Shown piece after piece: positions 1 through 8,288 of a DNA stretch of 64,000 nt (position 1 is the first letter of the stretch; every line of letters starts with the position of its first letter). The stretch is from Acinetobacter portensis (GTDB taxonomy: Bacteria > Pseudomonadota > Gammaproteobacteria > Pseudomonadales > Moraxellaceae). The notes under the pieces were generated by a model. It did not search any database and was not told where the DNA came from. It saw only the letters and a list, made by a program, of their open reading frames with translations. The stretch is from positions 18,808 through 82,807 of the forward strand of contig NZ_LWRV01000080.1 in NCBI RefSeq assembly GCF_009372215.1, read 5' to 3'. The position numbers and the translations under genes were made by a program.

Positions 1-249
1 GGTGCATCGCCAAAACAAGCCATTGTGGCAGGTTATGACCGAGCATATAACACCATTTTCGATTCTAACTTAACGACATTCCTTGTTGCGTTTATCCTAT
101 TTGCAATCGGCTCTGGTCCAATTAAAGGATTTGCCGTGACTTTAATGATTGGTATTATTTGCTCAATGTTTACTGCAATTACAGTAACACGTGCAATTGT
201 CCAAATCATTTATGGCAAAAAACGTAACTTGAAAAAGTTGAGCATTTAG
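1..249 (+). CDS. secD: SecD, protein translocase subunit (3' end only)
   Basis: The reading frame is open from the first base of the window, so only the last 82 codons are present. SecD works with SecF in the inner membrane and uses the proton gradient to finish export of proteins through SecYEG. The visible part has two hydrophobic segments separated by a short turn and ends in a basic tail (KKRNLKKL), as expected for the last membrane helices of the SecD RND-like fold. The secF start codon follows 7 bases after the stop, so the two genes are co-transcribed. The GTG at 25 is an internal codon, not a start. Confidence 0.93.
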   Translation, partial: GASPKQAIVAGYDRAYNTIFDSNLTTFLVAFILFAIGSGPIKGFAVTLMIGIICSMFTAITVTRAIVQIIYGKKRNLKKLSI

Positions 250-256
250 GAGATCG

Positions 257-1228
257 ATGATGACTGATAATACTCAACTAGATTCAAAAAAATACGGCCG
301 CCCTGAAGAAGAACGTATTATTCCATTTATGAAAGTTGCGATGCCTATGGCATTAATCTCAATTCTCATTACAGTGGCAAGTATCTTCTTTATTGCAACC
401 AAAGGTCTAAACCTTGGCTTAGACTTTACAGGCGGTATTGCTGCCGAACTGAACTATGCTAAACCTGTACAAGCGACTGATGTTTCTACTGCCCTAGCAA
501 AATCTGGTTTCCGTGATCCTGTTGTACAAACACTAGGTTCAAACCGTGACTTGATGGTGCGTATGCCAGTGCAATCAGAAATGAGCGCAGAAGACCTAAC
601 CAATGTCATCAACAAAGCGGTACAACTTCCTGATAATGCTGCTGTTGTGCATAAAATTGATGTTGTAGGTGGTCAAGTTGGTAATGAGCTTTATATTCGT
701 TCTGCTGGAGCGGTCGCTTTAGCTTTATTACTGATGTTGGTTTACGTTACTGTTCGATTCGAATTTAAACTTGCGATGGGTGCAGTACTTTCATTGTTCC
801 ACGATATTGTGGTGACTTTGGGTATTTTCGCTATGATGCAGTGGCCATTTGACCTTACTGTTCTTGCGGCATTACTTGCGATTATTGGCTTCTCTCTCAA
901 CGATAACATCGTTGTATCTGACCGTATTCGTGAAAACTTCCGCAAAATTCGTGGCGCTTCACCATTAGAAATTATCAATATTGCATTGACTGAAACCTTA
1001 CGTCGTACCATTCACACTTCTATGACCTTATTGCTTGTTGTTATTGCAATGATGTTGATGGGTGGTGATGGTCTAAAATGGTTCTCTGTTGCCATGTTTG
1101 TGGGTGTCTTTGTAGGTACATATTCATCTATCTACATTGGTACAGCATTCGCCTTATGGCGTGGCATTAACCGTCAAGATTTCATTGTGCAAGTTAAACC
1201 AGAGTTTGATGAAGAAGAAGTTCAATAA
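257..1228 (+). CDS. secF: SecF, protein translocase subunit
   Basis: Inner-membrane partner of SecD in the Sec export machinery. The 323-residue length is normal for SecF. A first membrane helix lies near residues 27-48, followed by the family motif GLDFTGG at 54-60, a periplasmic domain, and five more hydrophobic segments from about residue 150. The motif SLNDNIVVSDRIREN, typical of the SecD/SecF membrane core, is present. The start at 257 has a GGAG sequence just upstream; a second ATG follows at 260 and cannot be excluded. It is the last gene of the secDF unit. Confidence 0.96.
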   Translation: MMTDNTQLDSKKYGRPEEERIIPFMKVAMPMALISILITVASIFFIATKGLNLGLDFTGGIAAELNYAKPVQATDVSTALAKSGFRDPVVQTLGSNRDLMVRMPVQSEMSAEDLTNVINKAVQLPDNAAVVHKIDVVGGQVGNELYIRSAGAVALALLLMLVYVTVRFEFKLAMGAVLSLFHDIVVTLGIFAMMQWPFDLTVLAALLAIIGFSLNDNIVVSDRIRENFRKIRGASPLEIINIALTETLRRTIHTSMTLLLVVIAMMLMGGDGLKWFSVAMFVGVFVGTYSSIYIGTAFALWRGINRQDFIVQVKPEFDEEEVQ

Positions 1229-1250
1229 TCTATTCTTTTTAGAACTCAAT

Positions 1251-1278
1251 AAAAAGCCCATCACATGATGGGCTTTTT
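1251..1278. terminator. Bidirectional terminator between secF and the polyene operon
   Basis: Inverted repeat AAAAAGCCCATC / GATGGGCTTTTT with a 4-base loop. It has T runs on both strands and lies between convergent genes, so it can end secF and also the long minus-strand operon. It abuts the stop codon of the phosphopantetheinyl transferase gene. Confidence 0.85.
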
Positions 1279-1934
1279 TAATGCTGATGAATGTGTATTT
1301 GAGGTAAATTAAAACCTTTACAGGACTGCTCTGATCGCCAAGCAACCGTTAACACAAGATGAGCAAGCTGATAATTTTGATAAGCAAACGTCCCTATTTC
1401 AGGGTGATAACACATCCCGCCATTTTGTTCAGCATGAACTTGTGTATCGAACTCATTTAAATTAATTCGAATACCTAAACCGGCTGCTTTAAGTACAGCT
1501 TCTTTGGTTGTCCAAACCTTAAACCAGTATTCTTTTTCTTGTTCTAAACTATTCCAAATCGCTAATTCATTCGAATGAAAAGCATGCTTTGCCAATGCCT
1601 CAAAACGTACTTTTCGATCTAAATCTTCAACATCTACCCCTACATCTTGAATGGAATGGCTGAATGCCAAAGCATAATTTTTTTGGCTGTGACTATGATT
1701 AAAGTTTAATTCTGGATAATTTTTTAAATAAGGTTTACCAAACTCTGTCGATATAACATCTTCATTTTGAATTTCAGTATTTAATTGATGAGATAAATAT
1801 TGATTACGCTGAACGTAAATTTGCTCTTTTTTATAATAGTTATAAGAGCGAATATCTGCAAAATTGGTTTTATCTAATGGAGCAAGCTGAGCCAATGAAT
1901 GCACATGAATGGTGATCAATTTATGTTTATTCAT
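1278..1934 (-). CDS. 4'-phosphopantetheinyl transferase (Sfp/AcpT type)
   Basis: Transfers the phosphopantetheine arm from CoA to the active-site serine of carrier proteins, here most likely the two ACPs encoded in the same operon. The 218-residue protein has the metal-binding motif GVDVEDLD (Asp101, Glu103) and the second motif WTTKEAVLKAAG (Trp141, Lys144, Glu145, Lys149), the signature of the Sfp/AcpT family. It is the last gene of the polyene operon and starts 21 bases after the preceding stop. Function is secure at family level; the choice of ACP partner is inferred from position. Confidence 0.9.
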   Translation of the reverse strand: MNKHKLITIHVHSLAQLAPLDKTNFADIRSYNYYKKEQIYVQRNQYLSHQLNTEIQNEDVISTEFGKPYLKNYPELNFNHSHSQKNYALAFSHSIQDVGVDVEDLDRKVRFEALAKHAFHSNELAIWNSLEQEKEYWFKVWTTKEAVLKAAGLGIRINLNEFDTQVHAEQNGGMCYHPEIGTFAYQNYQLAHLVLTVAWRSEQSCKGFNLPQIHIHQH

Positions 1935-1955
1935 TTGCCCAACTCAGCTTTCAAC

Positions 1956-2390
1956 TTAGAATTTTACGATGTCGCCTTTTAATGCAACACCCGCAATTGC
2001 TGTACCTTTATGGCATTCATACGTTGTTGTACTTTTTGACGTGTTCGCTTTGTAATAACTGACAAGATTGGTTACAGCATTTGCACCGCGTGATTTTGCT
2101 GTATTTTGGAATTGAATCAGTGCTGAACGCAATGCATGATCACATGCATTTTCAGCAGATTTCGCAAAACCATTGGTCTTTTTATTTGTCACTAAGCCAC
2201 GGTCAATCACTTTACCACCAGAGCGTGTGCCTGCTAAATAGAACTTTACAGAACCATCTAAAGTTCCATCAGCCACTGCTCGATCAACCGCTTCTTTAAA
2301 GTTAAAGTTATGTGCTTCATCTGCTGCTTGCGCTGAAGATATCCCAACCAAACTTAAGATTGTTGCAAGATAGATATTTTTTAAAGACAT
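1956..2390 (-). CDS. Small secreted protein of the aryl polyene operon (excinuclease-subunit-like by usual naming)
   Basis: Predicted exported protein of 144 residues. The start at 2390 is chosen because AGAGGG stands 7 bases upstream and the product then begins with a clean signal peptide (MSLKNIYLATILSLVGISSA, cleavage after AQA). An in-frame ATG at 2426 would overlap the upstream stop and bury the signal. The mature part has two cysteines about 40 residues apart (ENACDH and YECHKG) that could form a disulfide. Proteins of this kind sit in other APE clusters and are often labelled 'excinuclease ATPase subunit', a name the sequence does not support: there is no ATP-binding motif. Role unknown, presumably periplasmic. 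Confidence 0.75.
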   Translation of the reverse strand: MSLKNIYLATILSLVGISSAQAADEAHNFNFKEAVDRAVADGTLDGSVKFYLAGTRSGGKVIDRGLVTNKKTNGFAKSAENACDHALRSALIQFQNTAKSRGANAVTNLVSYYKANTSKSTTTYECHKGTAIAGVALKGDIVKF

Positions 2391-2422
2391 GATATTTCCC
2401 TCTAATTTTTTATTTTCAATCA

Positions 2423-2830
2423 TCAACGTGCTTTCGCCAATTGAACATATACATATTTATCTAATCTTAATTTCCAAGCCATCGCATTCTTATGAATGAC
2501 ATCGCCTCTTTGATTTAGGTTTCGACTATCTGTAATTTGTGAATAAACTTGGCTACCGTTAATGAAATATGTCACTTGTAAATAATGACGACCATGAGTA
2601 AAACCTGCCGTCACTTTATTTTGATCGGACTTTTCAACATACCAACCTGCTCGTGTATTTCGTTCAACAGCAGCTCTAATATTTTGTTCAATATCTGATG
2701 CTGTTAAATTTCCACGCGCAATCATTTGCTTTTGTGGATATGCAGATATTCTAACTGCATGACTACACCCAACTAGAGTCAATATACTTAGCCCACAAAC
2801 CATTGTCAAAATGGCTTTATTTAATTTCAT
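2423..2830 (-). CDS. Small lipoprotein of the aryl polyene operon
   Basis: Predicted lipoprotein of 135 residues: the N-terminus is a short basic stretch, a hydrophobic helix and the lipobox LVGC. The start at 2830 has a GGGGG stretch 6 bases upstream; an ATG five codons earlier has no such site. The mature part contains no domain I recognise. It has charged alpha/beta-like sequence around RAAVERNTRAGWYVEK and a Tyr-rich C-terminus. It lies between the FabF-like ketosynthase gene (27-base gap) and the small secreted protein gene, so it probably helps handle or anchor the pigment in the envelope; that role is inferred only from position. Confidence 0.72.
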   Translation of the reverse strand: MKLNKAILTMVCGLSILTLVGCSHAVRISAYPQKQMIARGNLTASDIEQNIRAAVERNTRAGWYVEKSDQNKVTAGFTHGRHYLQVTYFINGSQVYSQITDSRNLNQRGDVIHKNAMAWKLRLDKYVYVQLAKAR

Positions 2831-2857
2831 TGTATGCCCCCACACACATGTTTATAA

Positions 2858-4075
2858 TCACTTTTTAAAAATTAAAGATGTATTAATTCCGCCAAAGGCA
2901 AAGTTGTTGCTCATAATTATATTGGCTTGCATTTTTCGTGCTTCCCCAACGATATAATCTAAATCGCCACATGCTTCATCAACTTCATCTAAATTTAAGG
3001 TTGGCGTAAATTCATTACGTAACATCATTTCAATACTGAGCCATGCTTCAAGCGCACCACAAGCACCTAAAGTATGTCCAAAATAACTTTTTAATGAGCT
3101 AATTGGTTTTTTACCTAAAATTCGAGCTGTAGCTTGAGATTCTGCAATATCACCTTGGTCTGTAGATGTACCGTGTGCATTCACATAATCAATTTGGTCT
3201 GCTGTAACTTGTGCATCTTTTAATGCTAATTGCATACAACGTCCCATCATTTCTGAATCTGGACGTGTTACATGTTGACCATCTGTATTGCTACCATAAC
3301 CAATAATTTCTGCATAAATTTTTGCACCACGTGCTTTAGCATATTCATATTCTTCTAGAATTAAACAACCTGCGCCTTCACCAACCACTAAACCATCACG
3401 GTTTTTTTCAAAAGGTCTTGGTGTTTTTTCAGGATGATCATTCTGCGCACTTGTCGCAAGTAGTACATCAAATACAGCCGAACCAGCGGCACTCAGCTCT
3501 TCAGCACCGCCTGCAAGCATCACTTTTTGTTTGCCATACTTAATGGCTTCGTATGCCTGACCAATTGCCATTGAACCTGAAGTACATGCACTTGATGTTG
3601 GTAAAGTTAAACCTTTTAAACCGAAATACACCGTCATATTCACAGCACTTGTATGTGACATCATGCGAATATAAGTTGTCGCATTGAGTTGATTCATGTT
3701 GTTTTCTAACAACATTGCACCAAATTCACGAACAGCATTGACACTACCTGCCGATGAACCATAAGCCACACCAGCTTCACCACTTTTTAAAATTGGGTCA
3801 TTTAGTAAGCCTGCATTTTCCAATGCTTTTTCAGCACAAATCACTGACATCAGCGCAACACGCCCCATCCCTCGTGTGATTTTACGATTAAAATGACTTG
3901 GCACAGTAAATGATTCTACAGGACCACCTAATTTACTGCGTAAGTCTGAATAAACTTCCCAATCGGGCATATAGCGAATACCACTTTTGCCTTGATGGAA
4001 TTGTTCAAAAATTTGATCTGCAGTTTCACCTAAAGATGTGATTCCCGACATTCCTGTAACAACAACGCGCTTCAT
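2858..4075 (-). CDS. apeR: Beta-ketoacyl-ACP synthase (ApeR-like)
   Basis: FabF-type condensing enzyme that joins malonyl-ACP to the growing acyl-ACP chain. The 405-residue protein has the full Cys-His-His set: Cys164 in SSACTSG, His301 in NAHGTSTD and His334 in YFGHTLGACG, and ends in the usual NNFAFGGINTSLIF. It is therefore predicted active. The start overlaps the stop of the ketoreductase gene by one base, which implies translational coupling. In studied APE systems a second ketosynthase of this position (ApeR) acts as a homodimer apart from the ketosynthase/chain-length-factor pair; the symbol rests on gene order and family. Confidence 0.9.
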   Translation of the reverse strand: MKRVVVTGMSGITSLGETADQIFEQFHQGKSGIRYMPDWEVYSDLRSKLGGPVESFTVPSHFNRKITRGMGRVALMSVICAEKALENAGLLNDPILKSGEAGVAYGSSAGSVNAVREFGAMLLENNMNQLNATTYIRMMSHTSAVNMTVYFGLKGLTLPTSSACTSGSMAIGQAYEAIKYGKQKVMLAGGAEELSAAGSAVFDVLLATSAQNDHPEKTPRPFEKNRDGLVVGEGAGCLILEEYEYAKARGAKIYAEIIGYGSNTDGQHVTRPDSEMMGRCMQLALKDAQVTADQIDYVNAHGTSTDQGDIAESQATARILGKKPISSLKSYFGHTLGACGALEAWLSIEMMLRNEFTPTLNLDEVDEACGDLDYIVGEARKMQANIIMSNNFAFGGINTSLIFKK

Positions 4076-4800
4076 TAGATTAATCCCCCATTCACTGAAA
4101 TGACTTGGCGAGTGATATAACTTGCATCATCGCTACATAAAAATTTAACCACTTTAGCCACTTCTTCCACTTGCCCCATTCTTTGCAGTGGGATCATTTT
4201 TAAAGCATGTTCTTTGACTTCTTCTGTCACCATTTCGGTTTCAATTAAACCTGGTGCAACACAATTGACTGTAATTTTTCTTTTTGCTAATTCAAGCGCT
4301 AAAGCTTTTGTTGCGCCAATTAAACCTGCTTTTGCAGCGCTATAATTTACTTGACCTCTATTTCCCATGATTCCCGAAACAGAAGATAAAGTCACAATAC
4401 GACCACCTTGTTTCAAACGAATCATTGGCATAACAAGTGGTTTTAATACATTATAAAAACCATGTAGAGATGTATCTACCACATGATCCCAATCTTCATC
4501 TGTTAATGTAGGAAAGGCACCATCACGTGTCAGCCCTGCATTTAATACAACACCATAAAATGCGCCATGGTCTGCAACATCTTGTTCTAATATTTGAATA
4601 ATATTTTCACGATCATTTACATCAAACATTAATACATGGCTATTTTGCCCAAGTGATTTTACTTCTTCTGCAACTTGTTCTGCTTCTTGTTGTCTTGATC
4701 TTGCATGTACGGTGACATCAAAACCTGATTTAGCCAATTCAATTGCAATTGCCTTCCCAATACCACGGCTTGATCCTGTCACTAAAATTCTTTTATTCAC
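4075..4800 (-). CDS. apeQ: 3-oxoacyl-ACP reductase, FabG-like SDR (ApeQ-like)
   Basis: Short-chain dehydrogenase that reduces the 3-keto group after each condensation, with NADPH as expected for FabG. The 241-residue protein has the nucleotide motif TGSSRGIG near residues 8-15, LNAG at 87-90, and the catalytic Ser140, Tyr153 and Lys157 (NYSAAKAG). The C-terminus ends with the FabG-like VNGGLI. It overlaps the dehydratase gene by four bases (ATGA type) and the following ketosynthase gene by one base, so reduction, dehydration and condensation enzymes are made in step. Confidence 0.92.
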   Translation of the reverse strand: MNKRILVTGSSRGIGKAIAIELAKSGFDVTVHARSRQQEAEQVAEEVKSLGQNSHVLMFDVNDRENIIQILEQDVADHGAFYGVVLNAGLTRDGAFPTLTDEDWDHVVDTSLHGFYNVLKPLVMPMIRLKQGGRIVTLSSVSGIMGNRGQVNYSAAKAGLIGATKALALELAKRKITVNCVAPGLIETEMVTEEVKEHALKMIPLQRMGQVEEVAKVVKFLCSDDASYITRQVISVNGGLI

Positions 4801-5234
4801 GTTAACTTCCCAATAATTTGATCAATTTCTTGTGGTTCATAAACACTTAACATTGCATTAATTTGATGTTCTTTATAGTCAATTTTACATTGAAATTGCC
4901 CCAAACCTTCATGTAAATAAGTTTGTTCTATATGGATTCGAATCACATCATCCAAAGCAAAAAAAGGTACAGGAAGTTGCATTTTCCGTGTACCCAATAA
5001 AAAACCTATTTTAGGATTTGAACCCTTTTGACTGCCTTGAAATCCTGCATAAGCACTGACTGTTTGCGCCATGATTTCAATACTTGTCCACGTTGGTAAA
5101 CCTTCAGGCTCACAAAACATTAACTCTGGTGTAATACGTAATTCCGCAGTCGCTTGAGTCTCATTTGCCTCTATCAGATGATCAACAAAAACCATCGGCT
5201 TTTCATGCGGAATAAACTTTACTGCATCCATCAT
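4797..5234 (-). CDS. apeP: 3-hydroxyacyl-ACP dehydratase, hotdog fold (ApeP-like)
   Basis: Small hotdog-fold protein of 145 residues, matching the ApeP dehydratase of aryl polyene clusters. In known systems ApeP pairs with ApeI to form an active heterodimer that removes water from the 3-hydroxyacyl-ACP. The sequence opens with the FabZ-like stretch around IPHEKPMVFVDHL and has the central helix WTSIEIMAQTVSAYAG. It overlaps its neighbours by four bases on each side. Its probable partner here is not a separate protein but the C-terminal domain of the ligase at 14895-16562. Confidence 0.85.
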   Translation of the reverse strand: MMDAVKFIPHEKPMVFVDHLIEANETQATAELRITPELMFCEPEGLPTWTSIEIMAQTVSAYAGFQGSQKGSNPKIGFLLGTRKMQLPVPFFALDDVIRIHIEQTYLHEGLGQFQCKIDYKEHQINAMLSVYEPQEIDQIIGKLT

Positions 5235-6430
5235 TTAAAACTTGTCCCCAAAATCACACTAATATTGCTACCGCCAAAAGCGAATGAATTGCTCATTACA
5301 TATTGAATAGGTTTTTCTAGACTTACATCTAAAACATAATTTTGATCATCTAAATCGGGATCCAAAACACCTGAATGATGTAAAGGCAACCATGTTTGAT
5401 CGAGTAGAACTTGTTGACAAATATAAGCTTCAATCGCACCTGCCGCACCTAAGCAATGTCCTGTTTTATGCTTAGTACTACTGAGTGGCACATCAATATT
5501 TTCAAAAACACGACGAACAGCTTTAATTTCCATGGCATCGTTTTGCGGTGTAGATGTGCCATGCATATTTAAATAGCCAATATCAGAGGCTTTTAAGTTC
5601 GCCATATCCAAGGCTTTTTGCATCGCTTCTGCGGCACCTTTACCTTCAGGATGCGGTGCTGAAATATGCCAAGCATCCATAGACTCGCCCGCCGCTAAAA
5701 ACAGAACAGGTGCTTGATCTTTAGATATTAAAAACAATGCTGCTGCTTCACCAATATTAATTCCATCTCTGTTTTTACCACAGGGTTGGCAAATATCATG
5801 TGACAAGCTTTCTAAGCAATTAAAACCATTTAAAGTCAGCTGACAAAGTGTATCTACACCGCCAACAAGCACAGCATCGACCAAGCCTGCGTTAATTAAA
5901 CGCTGACCTGCCGCCATCGCTTTTGCACTCGAAGAGCATGCTGTAGAAATAGTATAAGCAGGTCCACCCCAACCTAAATATTGTTGTAGATCTTTCGCTA
6001 AACTGCCCATTTCTTGTTTTTTATGAACAACTTCAACATCTTCTTTATGGCGAAAATGCTGTTTCAATGTTGCTTCGTTATCGGCAATACCTGAAGTGGA
6101 CGTTCCAATCACAACACCTAAACGAACTTTAGAAAACTGTTTTGTATATTCACGTACATTCGACTCAATTTTTTGCAATGCTGTCAGTGCAAATCTTAAA
6201 TTTCGTGAATCTGAATTTTTCAAACTTTCTGGAACATCGCCAACAAGCTCAGATGTATAAGCTCCCACCCACACTTTTTTTTCAGCAATATATTCTGAGC
6301 ATTGGGTAAATGTATTCACTTGTGTCGTCAATGCTAGCTTCATTTGCTCAGTATTTTCACCTACAGCAGATAAGCCCACACTAAATTGAATACCTACAGC
6401 AGGATGATCTACACCAATTTTATTGTGCAT
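5231..6430 (-). CDS. apeO: Beta-ketoacyl-ACP synthase (ApeO-like, partner of the chain-length factor)
   Basis: Condensing enzyme of the thiolase fold. From the chosen start the active-site residues are Cys165 (STACSSS), His290 (NMHGTSTP) and His325 (KTGHCLGAAG), and the protein ends with SNSFAFGGSNISVILG. In studied APE systems the ketosynthase at this position forms a heterodimer with the chain-length factor, encoded here at the head of the operon. The start at 6430 is preferred because GGGG stands 6 bases upstream; in-frame ATGs at 6460, 6445 and 6442 give slightly longer products. It overlaps the 3' end of the lipoprotein gene by 11 bases. Confidence 0.9.
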   Translation of the reverse strand: MHNKIGVDHPAVGIQFSVGLSAVGENTEQMKLALTTQVNTFTQCSEYIAEKKVWVGAYTSELVGDVPESLKNSDSRNLRFALTALQKIESNVREYTKQFSKVRLGVVIGTSTSGIADNEATLKQHFRHKEDVEVVHKKQEMGSLAKDLQQYLGWGGPAYTISTACSSSAKAMAAGQRLINAGLVDAVLVGGVDTLCQLTLNGFNCLESLSHDICQPCGKNRDGINIGEAAALFLISKDQAPVLFLAAGESMDAWHISAPHPEGKGAAEAMQKALDMANLKASDIGYLNMHGTSTPQNDAMEIKAVRRVFENIDVPLSSTKHKTGHCLGAAGAIEAYICQQVLLDQTWLPLHHSGVLDPDLDDQNYVLDVSLEKPIQYVMSNSFAFGGSNISVILGTSFK

Positions 6431-6983
6431 CTGAATCCCCATCATTTTCCAAGCTTTCATCTATTGAGCTAATTACCATTTGATATGGCACTTGTACATT
6501 ATTTAACGCAATAGAATCTGCTTGTTTTACAATCTCTAAAACAGCATGTTGCTGAATAAATACTTTTTGTGTTGAATCTTGAGTTTCAACACGAATTTGT
6601 TCACCTTGCAACTTAGCAAAATTGGGATATGTCGCATAAAGAAGATCACGTACAACATATTCAAATGGCAATAACTTCATTTGATTAATACGCTGTTGTA
6701 CCTCAACCTTTTTACCGTCAAAACTTAATTTGAAAAGCTGTTGCCCCGTTAAACTTAAAGCAACCATTTCCAAGTTTTGCCCCTTTTGTTGTTGATATAA
6801 CAAAAAGCTAAAACTGTGCTTATTCCATTCAACTTCAATTTGGTCTTGGCGTTGGTAAGATTGAGCCACCCAACTTGGCGTAACCAAACCTTGAGCAGAT
6901 GGAATAAATGATTGGCAAGCACTACAAAGCAATGCGGTTGCCAACAAAGTTGCTATAAGTTTCAAACGAGGCTTGAAGTACAT
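6420..6983 (-). CDS. DUF3261-type lipoprotein of the aryl polyene operon
   Basis: Predicted lipoprotein of 187 residues. A basic N-terminus and hydrophobic helix lead to the lipobox LCSAC, so it should be lipidated after signal cleavage. The start at 6983 follows AAGGA by six bases and lies 14 bases after the preceding stop; an upstream in-frame ATG at 7016 would overlap that gene. The mature part is beta-rich and resembles the DUF3261 family, which is regularly encoded next to the LolA-like carrier and MMPL exporter in APE clusters. It probably takes part in moving or anchoring the pigment lipid at the outer membrane; mechanism unknown. Confidence 0.8.
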   Translation of the reverse strand: MYFKPRLKLIATLLATALLCSACQSFIPSAQGLVTPSWVAQSYQRQDQIEVEWNKHSFSFLLYQQQKGQNLEMVALSLTGQQLFKLSFDGKKVEVQQRINQMKLLPFEYVVRDLLYATYPNFAKLQGEQIRVETQDSTQKVFIQQHAVLEIVKQADSIALNNVQVPYQMVISSIDESLENDGDSDAQ

Positions 6984-6997
6984 TTCTGTCCTTTTCT

Positions 6998-8269
6998 TTA
7001 TTGATCTTCGCGACAATATTCAGCAATTGTGCTTAGACGTTTTTTCGCATTTTTGTAAATTGGGTTTGTTTCATCCCAAGCATATCCTGCCAATAATGAT
7101 GCAATCATTCGACGAACTTTATCATCTTGATGGTTCGAGAATACAACATCTTGGAACTCACCCGTATACCAAGCCTCAACATATGCACGGAACACTTGAA
7201 TACCTGCACGTAGCGGTTTTTCATATTGTTCCATCCAATCGATGTTTTCACCTTGAATATATTGATCTACCAAAGGCACAACCATACTTGATGATTTCAA
7301 TGCAATGGTCACACCCGATGAAAACACAGGATCTAAGAACTCGCCTGCATTACCTAAAAGTGCATAGTTACGCTGCGCAAGATGTTTTACATTTGCAGAA
7401 TAACCTACCAGCGTACGAACAGGCGTATCGAATTTAGCATTACGAAGAACATGAGAAAGCGCTTCATCATCGGCTAAAATACGGCGTTGTAGAGCAGCAA
7501 CATCGTAATCTTGACTGCCATCGAAGCCATATTTTTCAAAGAAGTCTTCTTCTGCAACAATACCAAAAGATGATCGACCATCTGCAAATGGAATAAGCCA
7601 GTACCAAGCACGTGGGTCTTTTTCGTGAACTGTAATTAAGATTTTTTCACGATCAAAATCTGGATCATCTAAAATTCCATCTTCAATGTGAGTAAATACA
7701 GCTCGACGCACAGGAAAATCTGATGGGCTTTCTAAGTCTAAATGCTTCGGTAAAATACGACCAAAACCGCTTGCATCTAATAAAAATTTCGCTTTAATTT
7801 GGTAGGTTTCACCTTGCTCAGTTTTTACATCTAGAACAGGTTGCTCTCCATCAACATTAACTGCCAAAACTTCATGACCAAAACGAATATCTGTTCCCAT
7901 CTTTTCAGCTTGTTGCGCTAAAAGATGGTCAAAACTAGCACGGCGTACTTGCCATGTTGTTCCTGGCCCTTCACTAAATTTTTGGGTGAAATCGTAGAAG
8001 CTTCGTTTTTTTCCTTTTAAAAAGGCTGCGCCATTTTTAAATTGAAAAGCACATTCCTCTACATGCTCTCGCACGGTATCGAGTAATCCTGCTTCTTCCA
8101 AAAACACCATACATTGAGGTAGCAAAGACTCACCAATAGAAAACCTTGGAAAATGTTGCTTTTCAATAATGGTTACTTGATATCCCTTCTGCTTCAACAA
8201 TGCTGCTGCTGAACTTCCTGAAGGCCCCGCCCCAATAATTAATACATCTGTTATTTGCATTGTGCTCAT
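6998..8269 (-). CDS. FAD-dependent oxidoreductase, flavin-halogenase-like
   Basis: Flavoprotein of 423 residues. The N-terminal Rossmann motif is GAGPSG (13-18), followed by FPRFSIGESLLP (40-51), typical of the tryptophan/phenol halogenase and geranylgeranyl reductase branch. It also has WYWLIP at 222-227, which fits the WxWxIP motif of flavin-dependent halogenases, and a lysine at 78 in FQFKNG, close to the position of the catalytic lysine in those enzymes. A second FAD motif appears as GNAGEFLDPVFSSGV. It could halogenate, hydroxylate or oxidise the aromatic head or polyene; the sequence does not decide which. The gene lies between the exporter (19-base gap) and the DUF3261 lipoprotein. Confidence 0.82.
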   Translation of the reverse strand: MSTMQITDVLIIGAGPSGSSAAALLKQKGYQVTIIEKQHFPRFSIGESLLPQCMVFLEEAGLLDTVREHVEECAFQFKNGAAFLKGKKRSFYDFTQKFSEGPGTTWQVRRASFDHLLAQQAEKMGTDIRFGHEVLAVNVDGEQPVLDVKTEQGETYQIKAKFLLDASGFGRILPKHLDLESPSDFPVRRAVFTHIEDGILDDPDFDREKILITVHEKDPRAWYWLIPFADGRSSFGIVAEEDFFEKYGFDGSQDYDVAALQRRILADDEALSHVLRNAKFDTPVRTLVGYSANVKHLAQRNYALLGNAGEFLDPVFSSGVTIALKSSSMVVPLVDQYIQGENIDWMEQYEKPLRAGIQVFRAYVEAWYTGEFQDVVFSNHQDDKVRRMIASLLAGYAWDETNPIYKNAKKRLSTIAEYCREDQ

Positions 8270-8288
8270 GCACTATTTCTCCACACCA

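Noticed and set aside
6973..7437. Plus-strand open frame of 154 codons opposite the flavoprotein gene
   Set aside because: The flavoprotein frame on the other strand has clear family motifs; this frame has none and starts in a poor context.
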